Source of the DNA: Curvularia sp. ZM96 | Lineage: Eukaryota; Ascomycota; Dothideomycetes; Pleosporales; Pleosporaceae | DNA: 64,000 nt | Direction: 5' to 3' | Assembly (NCBI GenBank): GCA_022457065.1 | Contig: JAJGBQ010000005.1 | Coordinates: forward strand, 1,240,001 to 1,304,000 | Shown: one piece after another, positions 35,544-46,335 of the stretch | Position numbering within the stretch: the stretch's first letter is position 1 | Layout: each line of letters begins with the position of its first letter | Program-made: the position numbers and the translations under genes | The notes under the pieces: generated by a model | Told to the model about the DNA's origin: nothing | Databases searched by the model: none | The model's input: the letters and a program-made list of their open reading frames with translations, nothing else

Positions 35544-37667
35544 TTATGGAAGCAAAAGAAATGGCTTGCTCCAAGGCTTTACCTTCGTTGTTGACGAATT
35601 TAGTCTCGACGGACTAGACGAACGTTCAAACATGTGTGACATCGGTGAAATGGTTGAAGTAGGCGAGGTAGGCGAGGTAGGCGAGGTAGGCGAAGTAGGC
35701 GAGCTTGGCAACTCAGACAAGGTAGGTGATTCTGGTATGACGGCCGCTCTACCGAACGAATCATTCGATTTATCTGTGTTGTGCGGTATTGGTGGTGGTT
35801 CTATCGTCTCCAGGGAAGCACTGTCATCCTCTTGGATCCCAGACAATGTAGATCGGTCCGAATAGTAGTTCAATATAGAATGCACCTGCGTTGTACCCGA
35901 GCGAATTGTATCTGTATCAGAATACCTCGAGCTTGTTGTTGACACTGTTTGAAGCGACACTATACTGGATGCTCGGTCTCGACTTGAATGCGAAGACGAT
36001 GCAATGCCAACATCGTGCCGGTGTGCGCCACAATGTACACTTGGAATCGAAGTGCAACGAAGGATTTCAAACAGTTCATCACGCACGTCGCGTGCTGTTG
36101 GACGGAGCATAGGGTCTCTGCTGAGCATGTTGCGGACAATATTAAGAATGTCAGGGACTGTACCGAGTGCCTCGTCATCGCTTTCGCGAGCCGCTTTCTC
36201 TAGCGTGGACATCCAGGATTCGACCTTGTCGAGATTCCTATGATACGACGAATCAGTACGCGAGTTCTTTCCACCCGTATTGATTCTCTGCTTCGATGTC
36301 CGATGCTTGGTGAAATCCTGGGGTTTCTTCTTTAGCAAAAACGTCACAATCTCCACAAACACACAGCCCAAAGCGAACACATCTGCTTTTTCGCTTTCTT
36401 GCCCTTGAGATTGACGCGTGGGAGTTGGCTCCGGTTTATTGAAGCCAAAGTTGAACCCTGAAAAGTCCGATGTTGCGGGCTTGGTAAGCCTCTGGCGATG
36501 CGAACTGCTGCTGTTTGAGGATCCTGATGAACTTTTGCTGATAGTAGAGGCTTGTCGGCCATTTGGGAGACTGGATGCCGGTATAGGAGAAATCAGCTCC
36601 AGTGACTCTAGGCTTCCATGTGTCTCGGGGGCGCTGTATACATATTCCTCCATCGCATCAGGCTTCTTGTCCTTCTGAAACGTCTCTAAGCTGCCAATGT
36701 CGCTAAATGCAATCGCATTTTGTTCGTCAACGAGAATCCTCGACGGCCGGATAGCGGAATGACAGAACCCATTTTGGTGCAGCGTTGCAATGGCGTCAGC
36801 CAAGCAGTGAAGCCAGTTGAGCACCAACCACCGTCTCTCAGGCTTTGGTAGCTTCTGGTATTGTGCCGGACTGCGATGGTCGATAAAGGTGCGCAGAGTG
36901 TGGTGACCAACAAAGCTACTGACAATGTAACCAGAGCCTTTTGCGGTGTACGAGGCCCAAACCGGGGCAAGATGCTCGTGCTCCACCATCCTCGCGCTCT
37001 CGACATCCAGTATGAAGTCTTGGTGAAATGCCTCCGGATCCTCCGCATTTCCGAGCGGAAACTTTCGGCGCATGTAGATTTCGTTTGGTTTTTTTGGCAA
37101 GTGTATCCGAGACCAAGCTTGCAAGCTTACCGCAACAGGAAGAACCATGACGTTCTCAATTGGCACCTCTTCATTTTGGGCATAGTCGATGTGCACACCT
37201 TGTCGGAGTTCTCGTAGCAAAAAGGTGAACTGGGTGTGGTAGAAGCGAGCATCGGCATGATTGTCACGCCGATTTGACAATGACAGCTGCTCAATGTCCT
37301 CCATCTCAAGAGGGAGGTCATCATCGTCCCAGGATTTGTCGACAACAGCAAATATGCGATCTGCCTCGCCAATTTCAACCAGTATCAGGAATAGCCGTCG
37401 TGCTTTCTCCATGATCCATTCGATATAAGTGTCATCGCTCAGGTCGCCAAAGCCTACAGGATGGTGAAGGCGTTCCCTCTCCTGGGGCTGCAGCCGGGAA
37501 GAGACGAATTCATTGGTGACTTTGTCATTGATTCTTTCCTCGGTCCACCAAATGTGCTGCAGAGCGTGCTGGGGAGTGACTAGGCTGTGCCCAGCATATC
37601 CATAGATGAGAGCGTTCAGGGCAACCGTTTGATCGTTTACGACATTCGTTAGTGTCCTGGCACTCAT
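35544..37667 (-). CDS. protein kinase-like protein lacking catalytic residues (pseudokinase)
   Basis: A single-exon 707-aa gene. Residues 1-240 are not a recognised domain. About 245-560 is a protein-kinase-like fold: SSFVGHHTLRTFI (hinge-like), then the catalytic-loop position reads H303-S-A-I-R-P-S-R-I-L instead of HRDLKPxNIL, so the catalytic Asp (A305) and the Mg-binding Asn (R310) are missing. The DFG position is S-D323-I-G, and YSAPET replaces the APE motif region. ADVFALGCVFVEI (subdomain IX) and RPTARDV (XI) follow, with a Ser-rich insertion between about 385 and 440. The C-terminal ~130 residues are Ser/Thr/Pro-rich with an SPT tandem repeat. Probably a scaffolding or regulatory pseudokinase. 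The family is common in filamentous fungi but I cannot name a characterised member. Confidence 0.85.
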   Translation of the reverse strand: MSARTLTNVVNDQTVALNALIYGYAGHSLVTPQHALQHIWWTEERINDKVTNEFVSSRLQPQERERLHHPVGFGDLSDDTYIEWIMEKARRLFLILVEIGEADRIFAVVDKSWDDDDLPLEMEDIEQLSLSNRRDNHADARFYHTQFTFLLRELRQGVHIDYAQNEEVPIENVMVLPVAVSLQAWSRIHLPKKPNEIYMRRKFPLGNAEDPEAFHQDFILDVESARMVEHEHLAPVWASYTAKGSGYIVSSFVGHHTLRTFIDHRSPAQYQKLPKPERRWLVLNWLHCLADAIATLHQNGFCHSAIRPSRILVDEQNAIAFSDIGSLETFQKDKKPDAMEEYVYSAPETHGSLESLELISPIPASSLPNGRQASTISKSSSGSSNSSSSHRQRLTKPATSDFSGFNFGFNKPEPTPTRQSQGQESEKADVFALGCVFVEIVTFLLKKKPQDFTKHRTSKQRINTGGKNSRTDSSYHRNLDKVESWMSTLEKAARESDDEALGTVPDILNIVRNMLSRDPMLRPTARDVRDELFEILRCTSIPSVHCGAHRHDVGIASSSHSSRDRASSIVSLQTVSTTSSRYSDTDTIRSGTTQVHSILNYYSDRSTLSGIQEDDSASLETIEPPPIPHNTDKSNDSFGRAAVIPESPTLSELPSSPTSPTSPTSPTSPTSTISPMSHMFERSSSPSRLNSSTTKVKPWSKPFLLLP
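35656..35709 (-). repeat. 9-bp minisatellite coding for Ser-Pro-Thr repeats
   Basis: Six tandem copies of a 9-bp unit (GAGGTAGGC and close variants on the plus strand). In the pseudokinase frame each unit encodes Ser-Pro-Thr, giving clustered SP/TP sites. Units are multiples of three, so copy-number change would keep the frame. Confidence 0.9.
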
Positions 37668-40542
37668 TGTGGGGAGTTAGGGTTCGGTAATCGGGTTCTT
37701 GAAACGGTGGTGTCAATGGCGTCTGCACAGGCTCTTGTGTCGCGTGTCCAGCCAGATTCGTAGTAGGCTAGATATCATTTCCAGTGAGCGGGAGGTCGAA
37801 TAACGGTGGGTTAAGCAGAGGAATGATCTCGCAAGTGTGAGCCGGTGAGAAAGGCTGTTATTAGGCATCCGCGGGGCGGATCATGGCCGTCGGCTGCTAG
37901 CTGTAGTACAGAAGCTGATCAGCCTCTCGGGAGGCATCTCGTCGTGGCAAGCGGCATGCCAACAGGTGCATGGCATCGGGTTACCCGCTTAAAAGCGAAT
38001 CAGCTTCAGCGCAGCCGATGACGGCGCAAAGCCCAGCATGGGGGGCAGAGGGCGAGAAAGGGCCTTTTGCCTTGAAGGGTCTCAGCGGCGCCCGAAGACG
38101 GCCGCCATGTGAATTGGTAGCCAGGGTGTTCCAGGCGGACGGTTGATAAGGCCATGTTCGAAGCCCGGCTCTAGCGAATAGAAGATGCAGGGAACCGATA
38201 TGGCCCTGTCACGCCAATGATTTTTGCGGAGAGGCCGGGAACGCGGCGGGGCCCTTTGGGTCTTACAGCAACTGAGCCCGGCCGTGTGCGGGTCAGCGCC
38301 ACCGGATTGCGGCTAAACGACATGAAGGGTAACGTTGGTGACTCTGCGCCGCATGCATTGCTCCAATACCATCTGCTATCTGCTGTTGGACAATTTCCGA
38401 AGTCGAGGTTGCGCAAAAAAAGACCACCATCTCGACTCGGCTCCGTGCCGCGTCAGCCAATGCCCATGGCTCAATGTCGCCTGCAGTTGCAATCACGCAG
38501 TAGCAGCATGCAGCGTGACGGGCGGCGACGAGCCAGAAGAGGGCGAGCTAGAGATAGGATGTCGCCGTTTGCTCGGTACCGGCAATGCAAACAATGCGAG
38601 ACGTTATCGTGACTCGTGGGCTCGCTGTTCTCTAGCTGAACATGGAGTCGGATTGCGGCATAGCTGATGAGCAGCGTAAAAGCAACTCGGTGGGTGGGTG
38701 TGGAGTTAGGTAACCTGACTCGAAGCAGCGGGGATCAGGCACCCAAAACGACACATGCCAGTGATAAAGGTGGCCTGCAAACAGCCGAAGCTTATTCTTT
38801 ATGAAAAAGAATTGTGAACGATTGCATCATGGGTCAAAGACGCTAGATTCAGGGCAAGTGAATCGACTTACGTGAGATGGCAACGCGCACAAGCGGGCTC
38901 CGAAAACCCAGGCCGACGTGCAGAGCATGCATTTACCCCATGTTTTCCATGCCCAGCCTCGCCCATGGTTCGCTCACGCACCCTCTTACCGCTATGTTGG
39001 GTCTTCTGGGTGGATACTAATTCTGGCAAGAAGCACCGAATTCCACGTGTCGTGTCGGTTGGTGCGCCCAGTCGAGCAGTGATCTGCTGCCCTGTCGGCG
39101 GCTGGCGGTCCAACTAGTACGGCATTCTGTACCCATCAGTTTTCTTGTATCATAAGATAAGATCTCGTGACTCGAAGTGACATGGCGCGGGATGACGACG
39201 AAAGCATCTGGGCGTTTTTTTCGGTTTCTACTAAAGCACCAGTGATAGCACAAAGAGGAATAACGCTGATGTTGTCCCGCAGCAGCCACTGCCAGCTGTT
39301 ATCTACTCTAGTCAAGCAGCAAGATCAATGAAGAAGAGTTTCCCTCGCTCAGCACACTCTCCAGTTGGGACGGCAAGATGGGTCCCATTGGCCCACAAAA
39401 TCGACCGTCCACTGTCGCCCGTAATTTGCAGTTGACAGCCGGCGAAAGGGTCACTGAACGCCGTGCCAGACTATAACAGGCTGTCCTACCGTCTGTACTT
39501 GTATGCAAATACTTGCTGATAAGCCCCAGACTTGAGGCTGTTGGCGCTCTTGGTGACTTTGATGGCAACGCCCTCCTGTCTTATCAGTACAATGCGTGTC
39601 CTCCCGGTAGATACCTACTAGTGCCGTTACTCCGGAAAGAAGCATGCACAATTTTGACATTGTTCACGAGCAGCTTTTATGTCACGACAAGGATCAACTG
39701 AGCTGTCAACTGACCAGGCATGGGTTGGCGTTGGAAGTTTTCTGGCAACGACTGCAATACCAAGAGGCCGTGGCCATCAGTACAGGAAGAGTCAGAAGCC
39801 CTAACGCGTTGTGTAGAACGTGTGTGGAGCGAGGGTGATTTAGTGAACCGCTTTGTATAAGTTTCTGGAGGCGAAGCACAGCGAACTGGTTGCTGGCGGA
39901 ATCGATGATCGACGGCGACGACAAGACCACAGCAATGACAGCCCTTCTATCTCGTAAAGCCCATCTCTTGATTGCAATCTGCCCACTGCAGGGTTTCGTA
40001 CTGTTGTATTAGCGCGTGGTTGCTCAATCCCGGGGCCTGTGAGATTCTGTCCAAGATGAGAGTACAATCGCCAATGATGACTTTCACAGTCCAAAACAAC
40101 AACAACGCTACTGCAAACAGGCAACAGTGCGTTGCACTGTCCTCGGGCATTTCGCATGTTTCGGCAAATTGTTTTGTTTGTGTGCAGCGGCATGCTGGCC
40201 GGACCAGCTGTGCAGACTAGCAGTGTAGATACATGGCGATGGAGATGAAGCCCGCTGGATGCCTGACAATTCGAGGATATGGCAGAGCGGAGACGTCGGT
40301 AGGCTCAAACGACTTTAGTCCTGTGGAGTGGAGTGGAGTGGTGAGTCGGTGCCTGACTAGCGGCGGGAGGCCGGCCGGCGGAGTGTCTCAACCCAGACCG
40401 GCCGGGCTCCGAACATGCAATATGGCGCGCCAGACTCAGCAAACAGCACTCCTCGCATGATTCTTGCTCCGCGGCTGCGTGCCATCGCTCTCGACTACCC
40501 CATCTTGCTTTTTGTCGTCGCCATATTATAACGCGCGCGGGA
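37668..40542. other. intergenic between divergent genes
   Basis: About 2.9 kb between the pseudokinase start (minus) and the EAF gene start (plus). ORFs are short and overlap on both strands. GGAGTGGAGTG-type direct repeats occur at 40325-40340. No gene or RNA recognised. Confidence 0.5.
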
Positions 40543-42070
40543 ATGGCGTCGCCTGTGGTAGAAAACCGCATCGAGCCTCACAAGAAGGCGCACTTCACCC
40601 TCCACCTGAGCGACCGGATACAGAACCACGACGATGCTGCAGGCGAATACAGCAGCGTGAAATGTGAGTCCTAGCCTAGCATGAGCACGACTGGCCGCCT
40701 GCAGCGCGCTGACGCGAAGTGCAGACAACCACAAGCCTACCCAGACGTCTAGCAACCGTTCTACAACCCTCTCGTCGCCTTCGTCGACAAACTTCTGCAA
40801 TCTCCGCATCGACGACACGAGCGACTCAGGCCATCAGGATGTATTCACCTTCACAGGCCAGAAGTCACAGCCAAAAAAGTCGTACGTGCTCATATTCGAT
40901 CCTGCGACCCAACAAGCCACCCTAGAGCCGCTCTCAAGCAGCTACACGTTCAACCTTGCCACCAGAAACGGCGAAGACGTCTCCTCACAGCATGCCAAGA
41001 TATACCCCAAGAAGCACAAGGACGATACCCTGGACAAGGATGACGATGACGATCTGGATCTGTTTGGGGAGGCGGCTGGAGACAACGAGGGGGGCGACCC
41101 GGATCCTGACAATCCCTATGACTTCAGGCACTTCCTAGCCAAGGAGAAGAACAAGCGAGGCGACGAGTCCGACTACCGCTATGCGTCCTCACCAGAACAC
41201 CGAACAGGCACCGGCAGTGCTGCTCCTACACCACAAGCCAGTACTCGCGCGCCTGCCGTCAGTGCTCCAGCGCGTAAGCCCGCTGCAGCAGCTGCACCTA
41301 AGAAGCGCAAGACCACGACAGCGAACCCCATGGTCAAGCCGAAAAAGACTCAGCCAACACCTGCTGTCCGTCTTCAACGCACTGCCACAGACACCGCACC
41401 TAAGACCAAGAAGTCTACCGCGCCTCCAGCCTCCAAGATCAAATCTGCTGAAGTGATACACTCATCAGACGAGTCCGATGGCGAGATTGCATCTTCTCCA
41501 GCAGCTCCATCGCCTCCAACTAAATCAAATCACCAACAATCACATCACCACCACGATGAGGACGAAGAAGAGTCCGAGGCTCAGTCGGATGAGGACGATG
41601 GCGGTCTTGAGATTGAAGTGCCTGATGCACGCCCACCACGACGCAAGAATGGTGCACTGGCAGCTCTTGGTCTAGGTTCGACGCTTGGTTCTGTCTATAT
41701 GCGCTCACCATCCAACGGCCCCATATCTCTTGCTAGTGCAGCAAACAGTGATGTAGAGGGCTCTCCAAACCCACACGCACGCAACCGCAATACACAGGAC
41801 GAAATTGACTTTGGCGATTTGGGTGGAGATGACGATGGTGACGAGAATGACGATGAAGATGAAGAAGACGCGGATGAGGATGGATACCACGACAGGGACG
41901 TTGAACCCATGGATATAGGCCCTCCTGTGCAACCAGACACGGCCAGCCACGATCGAAAACCTAGTGCTCCCGCTGAAGTCCCCGCAGACGATGACGAAGA
42001 TGATCTAGAAGAGTTGATGAGGAGAGGGTTGGAGGGTGGAGATAGCAGTGAAGAAAGCGAAGAGGAGTGA
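40543..42070 (+). CDS. ELL-associated factor (EAF) family transcription elongation protein
   Basis: Exons 40543-40663 and 40725-42070 encode 488 residues. The N-terminal ~110 residues match the EAF domain: HFTLHLSD near residue 17, YNHKPTQTS after the intron, FTFTGQKS, SYVLIFDPATQQATLEPL and SYTFNLA. The rest is low-complexity: a basic Pro/Ala/Lys region (~200-310) and long Asp/Glu runs, ending DDLEELMRRGLEGGDSSEESEEE (spread over the last 23 residues). EAF proteins bind ELL and stimulate RNA polymerase II elongation, acidic C-terminus included; a nuclear role is expected. The start is fixed by the domain beginning shortly after the first ATG. Confidence 0.88.
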
Positions 42071-42913
42071 GGCTACACTAGAGGATCAACACCACCTACA
42101 TGGCGCATCTCCACCCCACCACCTGAACAAACCCTGTGTGCGTTGAAAACGTTACAGTTCGTCGACGCTACATTGTTGGATTGAAGTGATGCGAGTGGAT
42201 GCGGCAGTTTTCCGTTTCTTCCACTCCTTCAGTTTGCACAGCAAGGTTCTCTGTTATCCTGAGGAAGAGGAATCTACAGACAATAGCTGCGCACTCGAGG
42301 GTCGCAACATGAATAGACATTCATGCTTTCTTGTTTGTTGGATTACTGACAGATTCAGATGTACTACAGGCATATGCAGCCCCCCAAGACGGGCTTTCAT
42401 GAATGATAGACGAGGAATGCACAATTCTGTGTTACGCTTGAACTGCTCTCAATAACAGTCCCATCGTGTTGACACGGTACAGGAAAGGGCTCGAGTGCGG
42501 AGAGTGTCGAAAAAGGATCAGCTAAAAATAACGCATTAATAGGTTTACGCGTCCATCGTGTCAGCATATTGAAAGTATATGCCGCCCTCAAACCACTCAC
42601 CCAGGTATTCAATGTTTGGCCTGCTTTGCCAACACACATAAGGCCCTTGGGGACTTTTTTGCAAGGTGATGGCAATGCTATGCTATCCATCGTATATTTA
42701 CCTGCCTGTTTCTATAAGTCTGGGATAATTGCCAAGAATCTAGAACCAAATCCCCAGGTTCACGGTTCCTGCGCTAGTGTAGCCGTCGACCGAGGCTTCC
42801 GCCCGCGTCATCCTCCTACCAGCTTGGGCAGTCCTTCTCCTTAAACAATACACACACATATTCTGGTTGACCCATAGTCCTTCGTTGCTTTTTCACATTC
42901 ACTTGTTCCCATC
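42071..42913. other. intergenic
   Basis: About 840 bp, EAF 3' flank and promoter of the membrane protein gene. No feature recognised. Confidence 0.55.
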
Positions 42914-43971
42914 ATGCACTCTTTTATTCTCTTTGGTCCTACGGCTGTGGCTGCCGCGATATCTTCACCTCTCACAGGCCAAGAACATAAAGTCGAGACG
43001 GTCTATAACCCCGCCGCTAAGGAGGCGGCCCCAATTATAACTGTAGTCAACCCGAATAGGACATACGCCATCAAGCTTGAATGCCTCGGATGTCCCTTTG
43101 GAATATCAAAGAGCCCTGATGTTGTGGAATGGCAACATCCTCCTCCTGACAGTTCTTTGGTGAGTGTCCCTGTGGCGACGCGTAATAGGTCATGCTGACA
43201 AGGATGCAGATGTTGATACTTGACATTGATAAATCTGGATCTGCACTGCTCCTCAACGACGAGCCTATATTTCCTCTGGATCCGTCGCCTCCACACATTG
43301 GTGCTGTGCAAGTACCTACAAATCCCGGCAAAGAAGAAATTGCTTGGCAAGCTGACAGAACCATATCTCAACGAATCAGATTCCCACTCCAGTACGAACA
43401 TACGTTGTCCCGAGCCGAGACAGGGGAGGGGCTATGGGTTCAGTTCAACGTGACTGGGCTCGCTTGGGCAGAGGGTTCTGCACCGTTCAAGATGGGCCAC
43501 AAGGTCTTACAGATTCTGTTGGGTGAAAGCCACATGCATCAAGAGGCTGAGGGAGAGGCTGAGGGCCAGAGCGGCAACACGCACAGACTCTTCATTGCCG
43601 ATGTACAGGTTGTTGGAAAAAAAGACCTAGTCCAGCCCCCCAGAATGGCGTGCGGCAGATTGGCCATGATACGAACTGCCTTCGACCCGAACGAGTGGGA
43701 CGAACACGGTAGATTTGGCACATGGGCAAGGGTCCGGAAGCTGATTGCTGGCAACCTAGGCGCTTTTTGGTTCGGTTGTGTACACTGCATCGACGTCTTG
43801 CTCCCGCTAACGCTGCTGGTTGCGGCTGGCGTCTTCGTTGTAGTACGTCGCCAGTCCAGGCAGCAAGACGCAGTTGGTGGGGTTTTAGCAACCGAGACTT
43901 CGCTGTTGGGCTGCCATGCGTCCCCGCCATACCTAGATCTCCCAGTGATCAAAATTGAGCTTTGTGATTAG
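42914..43971 (+). CDS. single-pass membrane protein of unknown function
   Basis: Exons 42914-43159 and 43210-43971 encode 335 residues. A short hydrophobic N-terminus (MHSFILFGPTAVAAAISSP) reads as a signal peptide. The ectodomain contains CLGCPFG at about 56-62, an N-glycosylation site (NVTGL) and an acidic stretch (HQEAEGEAEGQ). One membrane segment (~293-312, VLLPLTLLVAAGVFVVV) is followed by basic RRQSRQQ, giving an outside-in (type I) topology with a ~35-residue cytosolic tail. No domain is recognised. The intron (GTGAGT...TGCAG, 50 nt) is in phase. Confidence 0.7.
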
Positions 43972-44315
43972 TGTTGGAAACTCAAAAGAAGGGAAGCGCA
44001 ATTTAATCAACTGGTTCGGAACTCTTGCCGCTATCTCCGTCACGCGTCGAATCTGTGCAACCGCCCGCTTGGCTACATGTCCACCACCAACACTGCATTT
44101 ACACTGCAGTACTCGGTGCACAACTGCCGCCACATGTGTCCTTACACCGCTGTCCAGCCTTGTGCATGCATTTCGGGCGCACCCGGATGGATTGCGCAGG
44201 GTCAACCAATGGCGGGGCCTAGCTCACGCATTCATCTCTGTAGCCTAGATGCAGATATCTAGCGCCTGACTTCTCTCTTCAGCTTTCTTACCTGTCCTCC
44301 GAACAAACCTGAACC
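43972..44315. other. intergenic
   Basis: About 340 bp serving as 3' flank and promoter; pyrimidine-rich leader just before the next ATG. Nothing else seen. Confidence 0.55.
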
Positions 44316-45443
44316 ATGTCTGTCAATGTCGAGCAGTACAACCTGGAGTGGCCCAAGCAGTTTGAAAAGATCAAGGCCGAGTTGGGGGATCATTTGCGAG
44401 ACGTCGAATACCTCTCAATCGAGCACGTGGGTAGTACATCAGTGCCTGGACTGGCTGCCAAACCAATAATCGATATTGATGTGATCGTGTCCCGCGACCA
44501 TTTGCAGTCTGCGATTGATGCTCTCATCACAAATGGAAAGTTTGACTACCTAGGAGAACTCGGCATCATCGATCGCCATGCTTTCAAAGACCCGAATCAG
44601 TCTGTACCCCATAACATTTACGTCTGCGTGGACGGGGCTGTTCAGACACGCAACCATCTCAGCCTGAGGAACACTCTGCGCACAAATACCGAGCTCAGAG
44701 ACGAGTACGCACGCGTGAAAATCGAGCTCGCCGCCCAATCAACCAACATCGTCGATTATGTGGAAGCAAAGGGAACTGTGATCCAAAAGATCCTCGCAAG
44801 CTCCAACGCCCTCACCAAAGACGAACTCGCCGCCATTGCCCGCGCAAACGTCAAAGGCGAGCGCTTCGGCGCCATCAAAACGCCGCGCCTTCTCCTCCGT
44901 GAATTCGTCACGCAGGACGTCGACGGCTACTTTGAGCTCGAGGGTAACGAAGCCAACGCGCGATACCAATACTGGGCGCCACGAACCCGCCAACAAGCCC
45001 GCGAACTGGTGCTGGAAAACATCCGCAACCACAACGACGTCCCGCGCACCATCTACGAACTCGCGGTAGAAACTCTCGACGGCGGCAAATTCATCGGACG
45101 CGTAGGCGCAAAAACTTCCCAGGCAAACTCTGATAAGTTGCCTGGAGAATCCAGCATCAAGCCTGTAACCCACGCTGACCTGTGGTTTTCTTTTCTGCCG
45201 TCCGCCCAAGGAAAGGGGTACGCGACGGAAGCCATGACGGCGTTTATCGGCGCTATCAAGGACAGAATCCAGGACCAGGGCAAAGTAGAGATGGAGATTG
45301 AATGTGACCCGCGCAATGAGCCGAGTTGGAAGCTGGCCGAGAGGTTGGGGTTTGAGCGGCATAGTTTGACGAAGGAGAAGGAGATGGTGAAGGGGGAGTG
45401 GGTGGATAGTTTGGTGATGAGGAAGGTTATTGGGGATGCGTGA
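44316..45443 (+). CDS. GrpB (UPF0157) - GNAT acetyltransferase fusion
   Basis: A 375-aa frame with two domains. Residues ~5-165 are GrpB/UPF0157, a nucleotidyltransferase-fold family: H37-V-G-S-T-S-V-P-G then KPIIDIDV, PHNIYV and the helical end with Arg/Asn (RNHLSLRNTLR). Residues ~185-370 are a GNAT domain of the RimJ/RimL type: TPRLLLREF, acetyl-CoA loop Q298-G-K-G-Y-A, and NEPSWKLAERLGF. The linker is short and charged. The reaction is unknown; GrpB relatives have been linked to glutamate- and nucleotide-related functions without clear biochemistry. The stop TGA (45441-45443) lies inside a GTGAGT donor. Splicing 45441-45505 would replace it with about 30 residues ending at 45596, so a second isoform or a different true C-terminus is possible. 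Confidence 0.88.
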   Translation: MSVNVEQYNLEWPKQFEKIKAELGDHLRDVEYLSIEHVGSTSVPGLAAKPIIDIDVIVSRDHLQSAIDALITNGKFDYLGELGIIDRHAFKDPNQSVPHNIYVCVDGAVQTRNHLSLRNTLRTNTELRDEYARVKIELAAQSTNIVDYVEAKGTVIQKILASSNALTKDELAAIARANVKGERFGAIKTPRLLLREFVTQDVDGYFELEGNEANARYQYWAPRTRQQARELVLENIRNHNDVPRTIYELAVETLDGGKFIGRVGAKTSQANSDKLPGESSIKPVTHADLWFSFLPSAQGKGYATEAMTAFIGAIKDRIQDQGKVEMEIECDPRNEPSWKLAERLGFERHSLTKEKEMVKGEWVDSLVMRKVIGDA

Positions 45444-45988
45444 GTCTTTTTTTATGATGTTAACAAGGAGGGTTAGTAAATGGATAAAAGCTAATTATGT
45501 GACAGGCCAGTGGGACGGAAACATGTTCGACGAAGTAGCAGGGTGAGTACGTCCATGAGGCTGGATCCGGCGGCGTTGTATGAGAGTTGTCAATGAGGGT
45601 GTGCGTTGTTATGGCGTTGCGGTGATGGTTGTAAGGAACCGAAGTCTGTCATGGGGAATGGCTGTACTCTTTGCCTCTAGACCCTGATATCTGAACACTC
45701 TGTTCTCAAATGATTGAATGCAGTATTCAATCACAACTCATCAGACCACGTTTGTTCTGCTATGCAACAGCCAACTTCTCATGCCTTACACCAGAATCGA
45801 GTTTCTTAAATCTTCGCAACACGTCTATTCCAAACAAACAAAACGGGTGTCCTTTCCCTCCATCGAATCCAATCCACCAATCCACACATATGTACATAGA
45901 ATATCCTCAAACAACCCCCCATTCCTTTTCCCCTTACTTCCTCTCTTACACAAAACCCCTCTTTCCTTCCTTCCTTCCAAGCACCCCC
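45444..45988. other. intergenic, possible alternative last exon
   Basis: Contains a potential last exon of the GrpB-GNAT gene at 45506-45596 (acceptor GACAG at 45501-45505). The remainder, AT- and C-rich, looks like convergent 3' UTR sequence. Confidence 0.35.
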
Positions 45989-46335
45989 TTAGATCGGCGT
46001 CGCTATCGGCTCTGTCTCTGTCTCGCTAGGAAGCGTAATCGGCGTGATCGGCGCCAAACCGCCCGTCTCCGTCGCCGTCTCAATCGGCAGCGTGATTGAC
46101 GTAATCGGCGCCAGGTCCACGCTACTCGTCGTCGTTGCATTGGGAAACGTGGCGTTTGCGGTTGAGAAAACGCCGGGCATAGTGATGGTTGTGGAGGTGG
46201 TTGCGGTGATGGTTTTGGTAATGGTAGCGTGGGAGAGGAGGGCGTGAGGGGGTAGGTGGAAGGGTGGTGCACTGCGTTTTTCCATGATGGCCAGTACAAG
46301 GGCGCTGGGAGGAGTGCGAGAAGCGCCAGGCGCAT
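45989..46335 (-). CDS. Thr-rich secreted protein, apparently frameshifted
   Basis: A 98-codon frame (46285-45989) encodes a Thr/Pro-rich protein with an imperfect internal duplication (LAPITSITLPIETATETGG then LAPITPITLPSETETE). Just upstream, in another frame, ATG at 46335 follows a good leader (CCACC) and encodes MRLALLALLP, the start of a signal peptide. The protein frame itself continues upstream as ALVLAIMEKRSAPP. Joining the two frames near the CTCCTCCC run (about 46306-46313) would give one ordinary secretory signal with a KR site. No intron fits this. So either one base is missing in the genome or in the assembly, or translation starts at 46285 and the upstream match is chance. No family is recognised; the mature part suggests an O-glycosylated surface protein. 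Confidence 0.4.
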
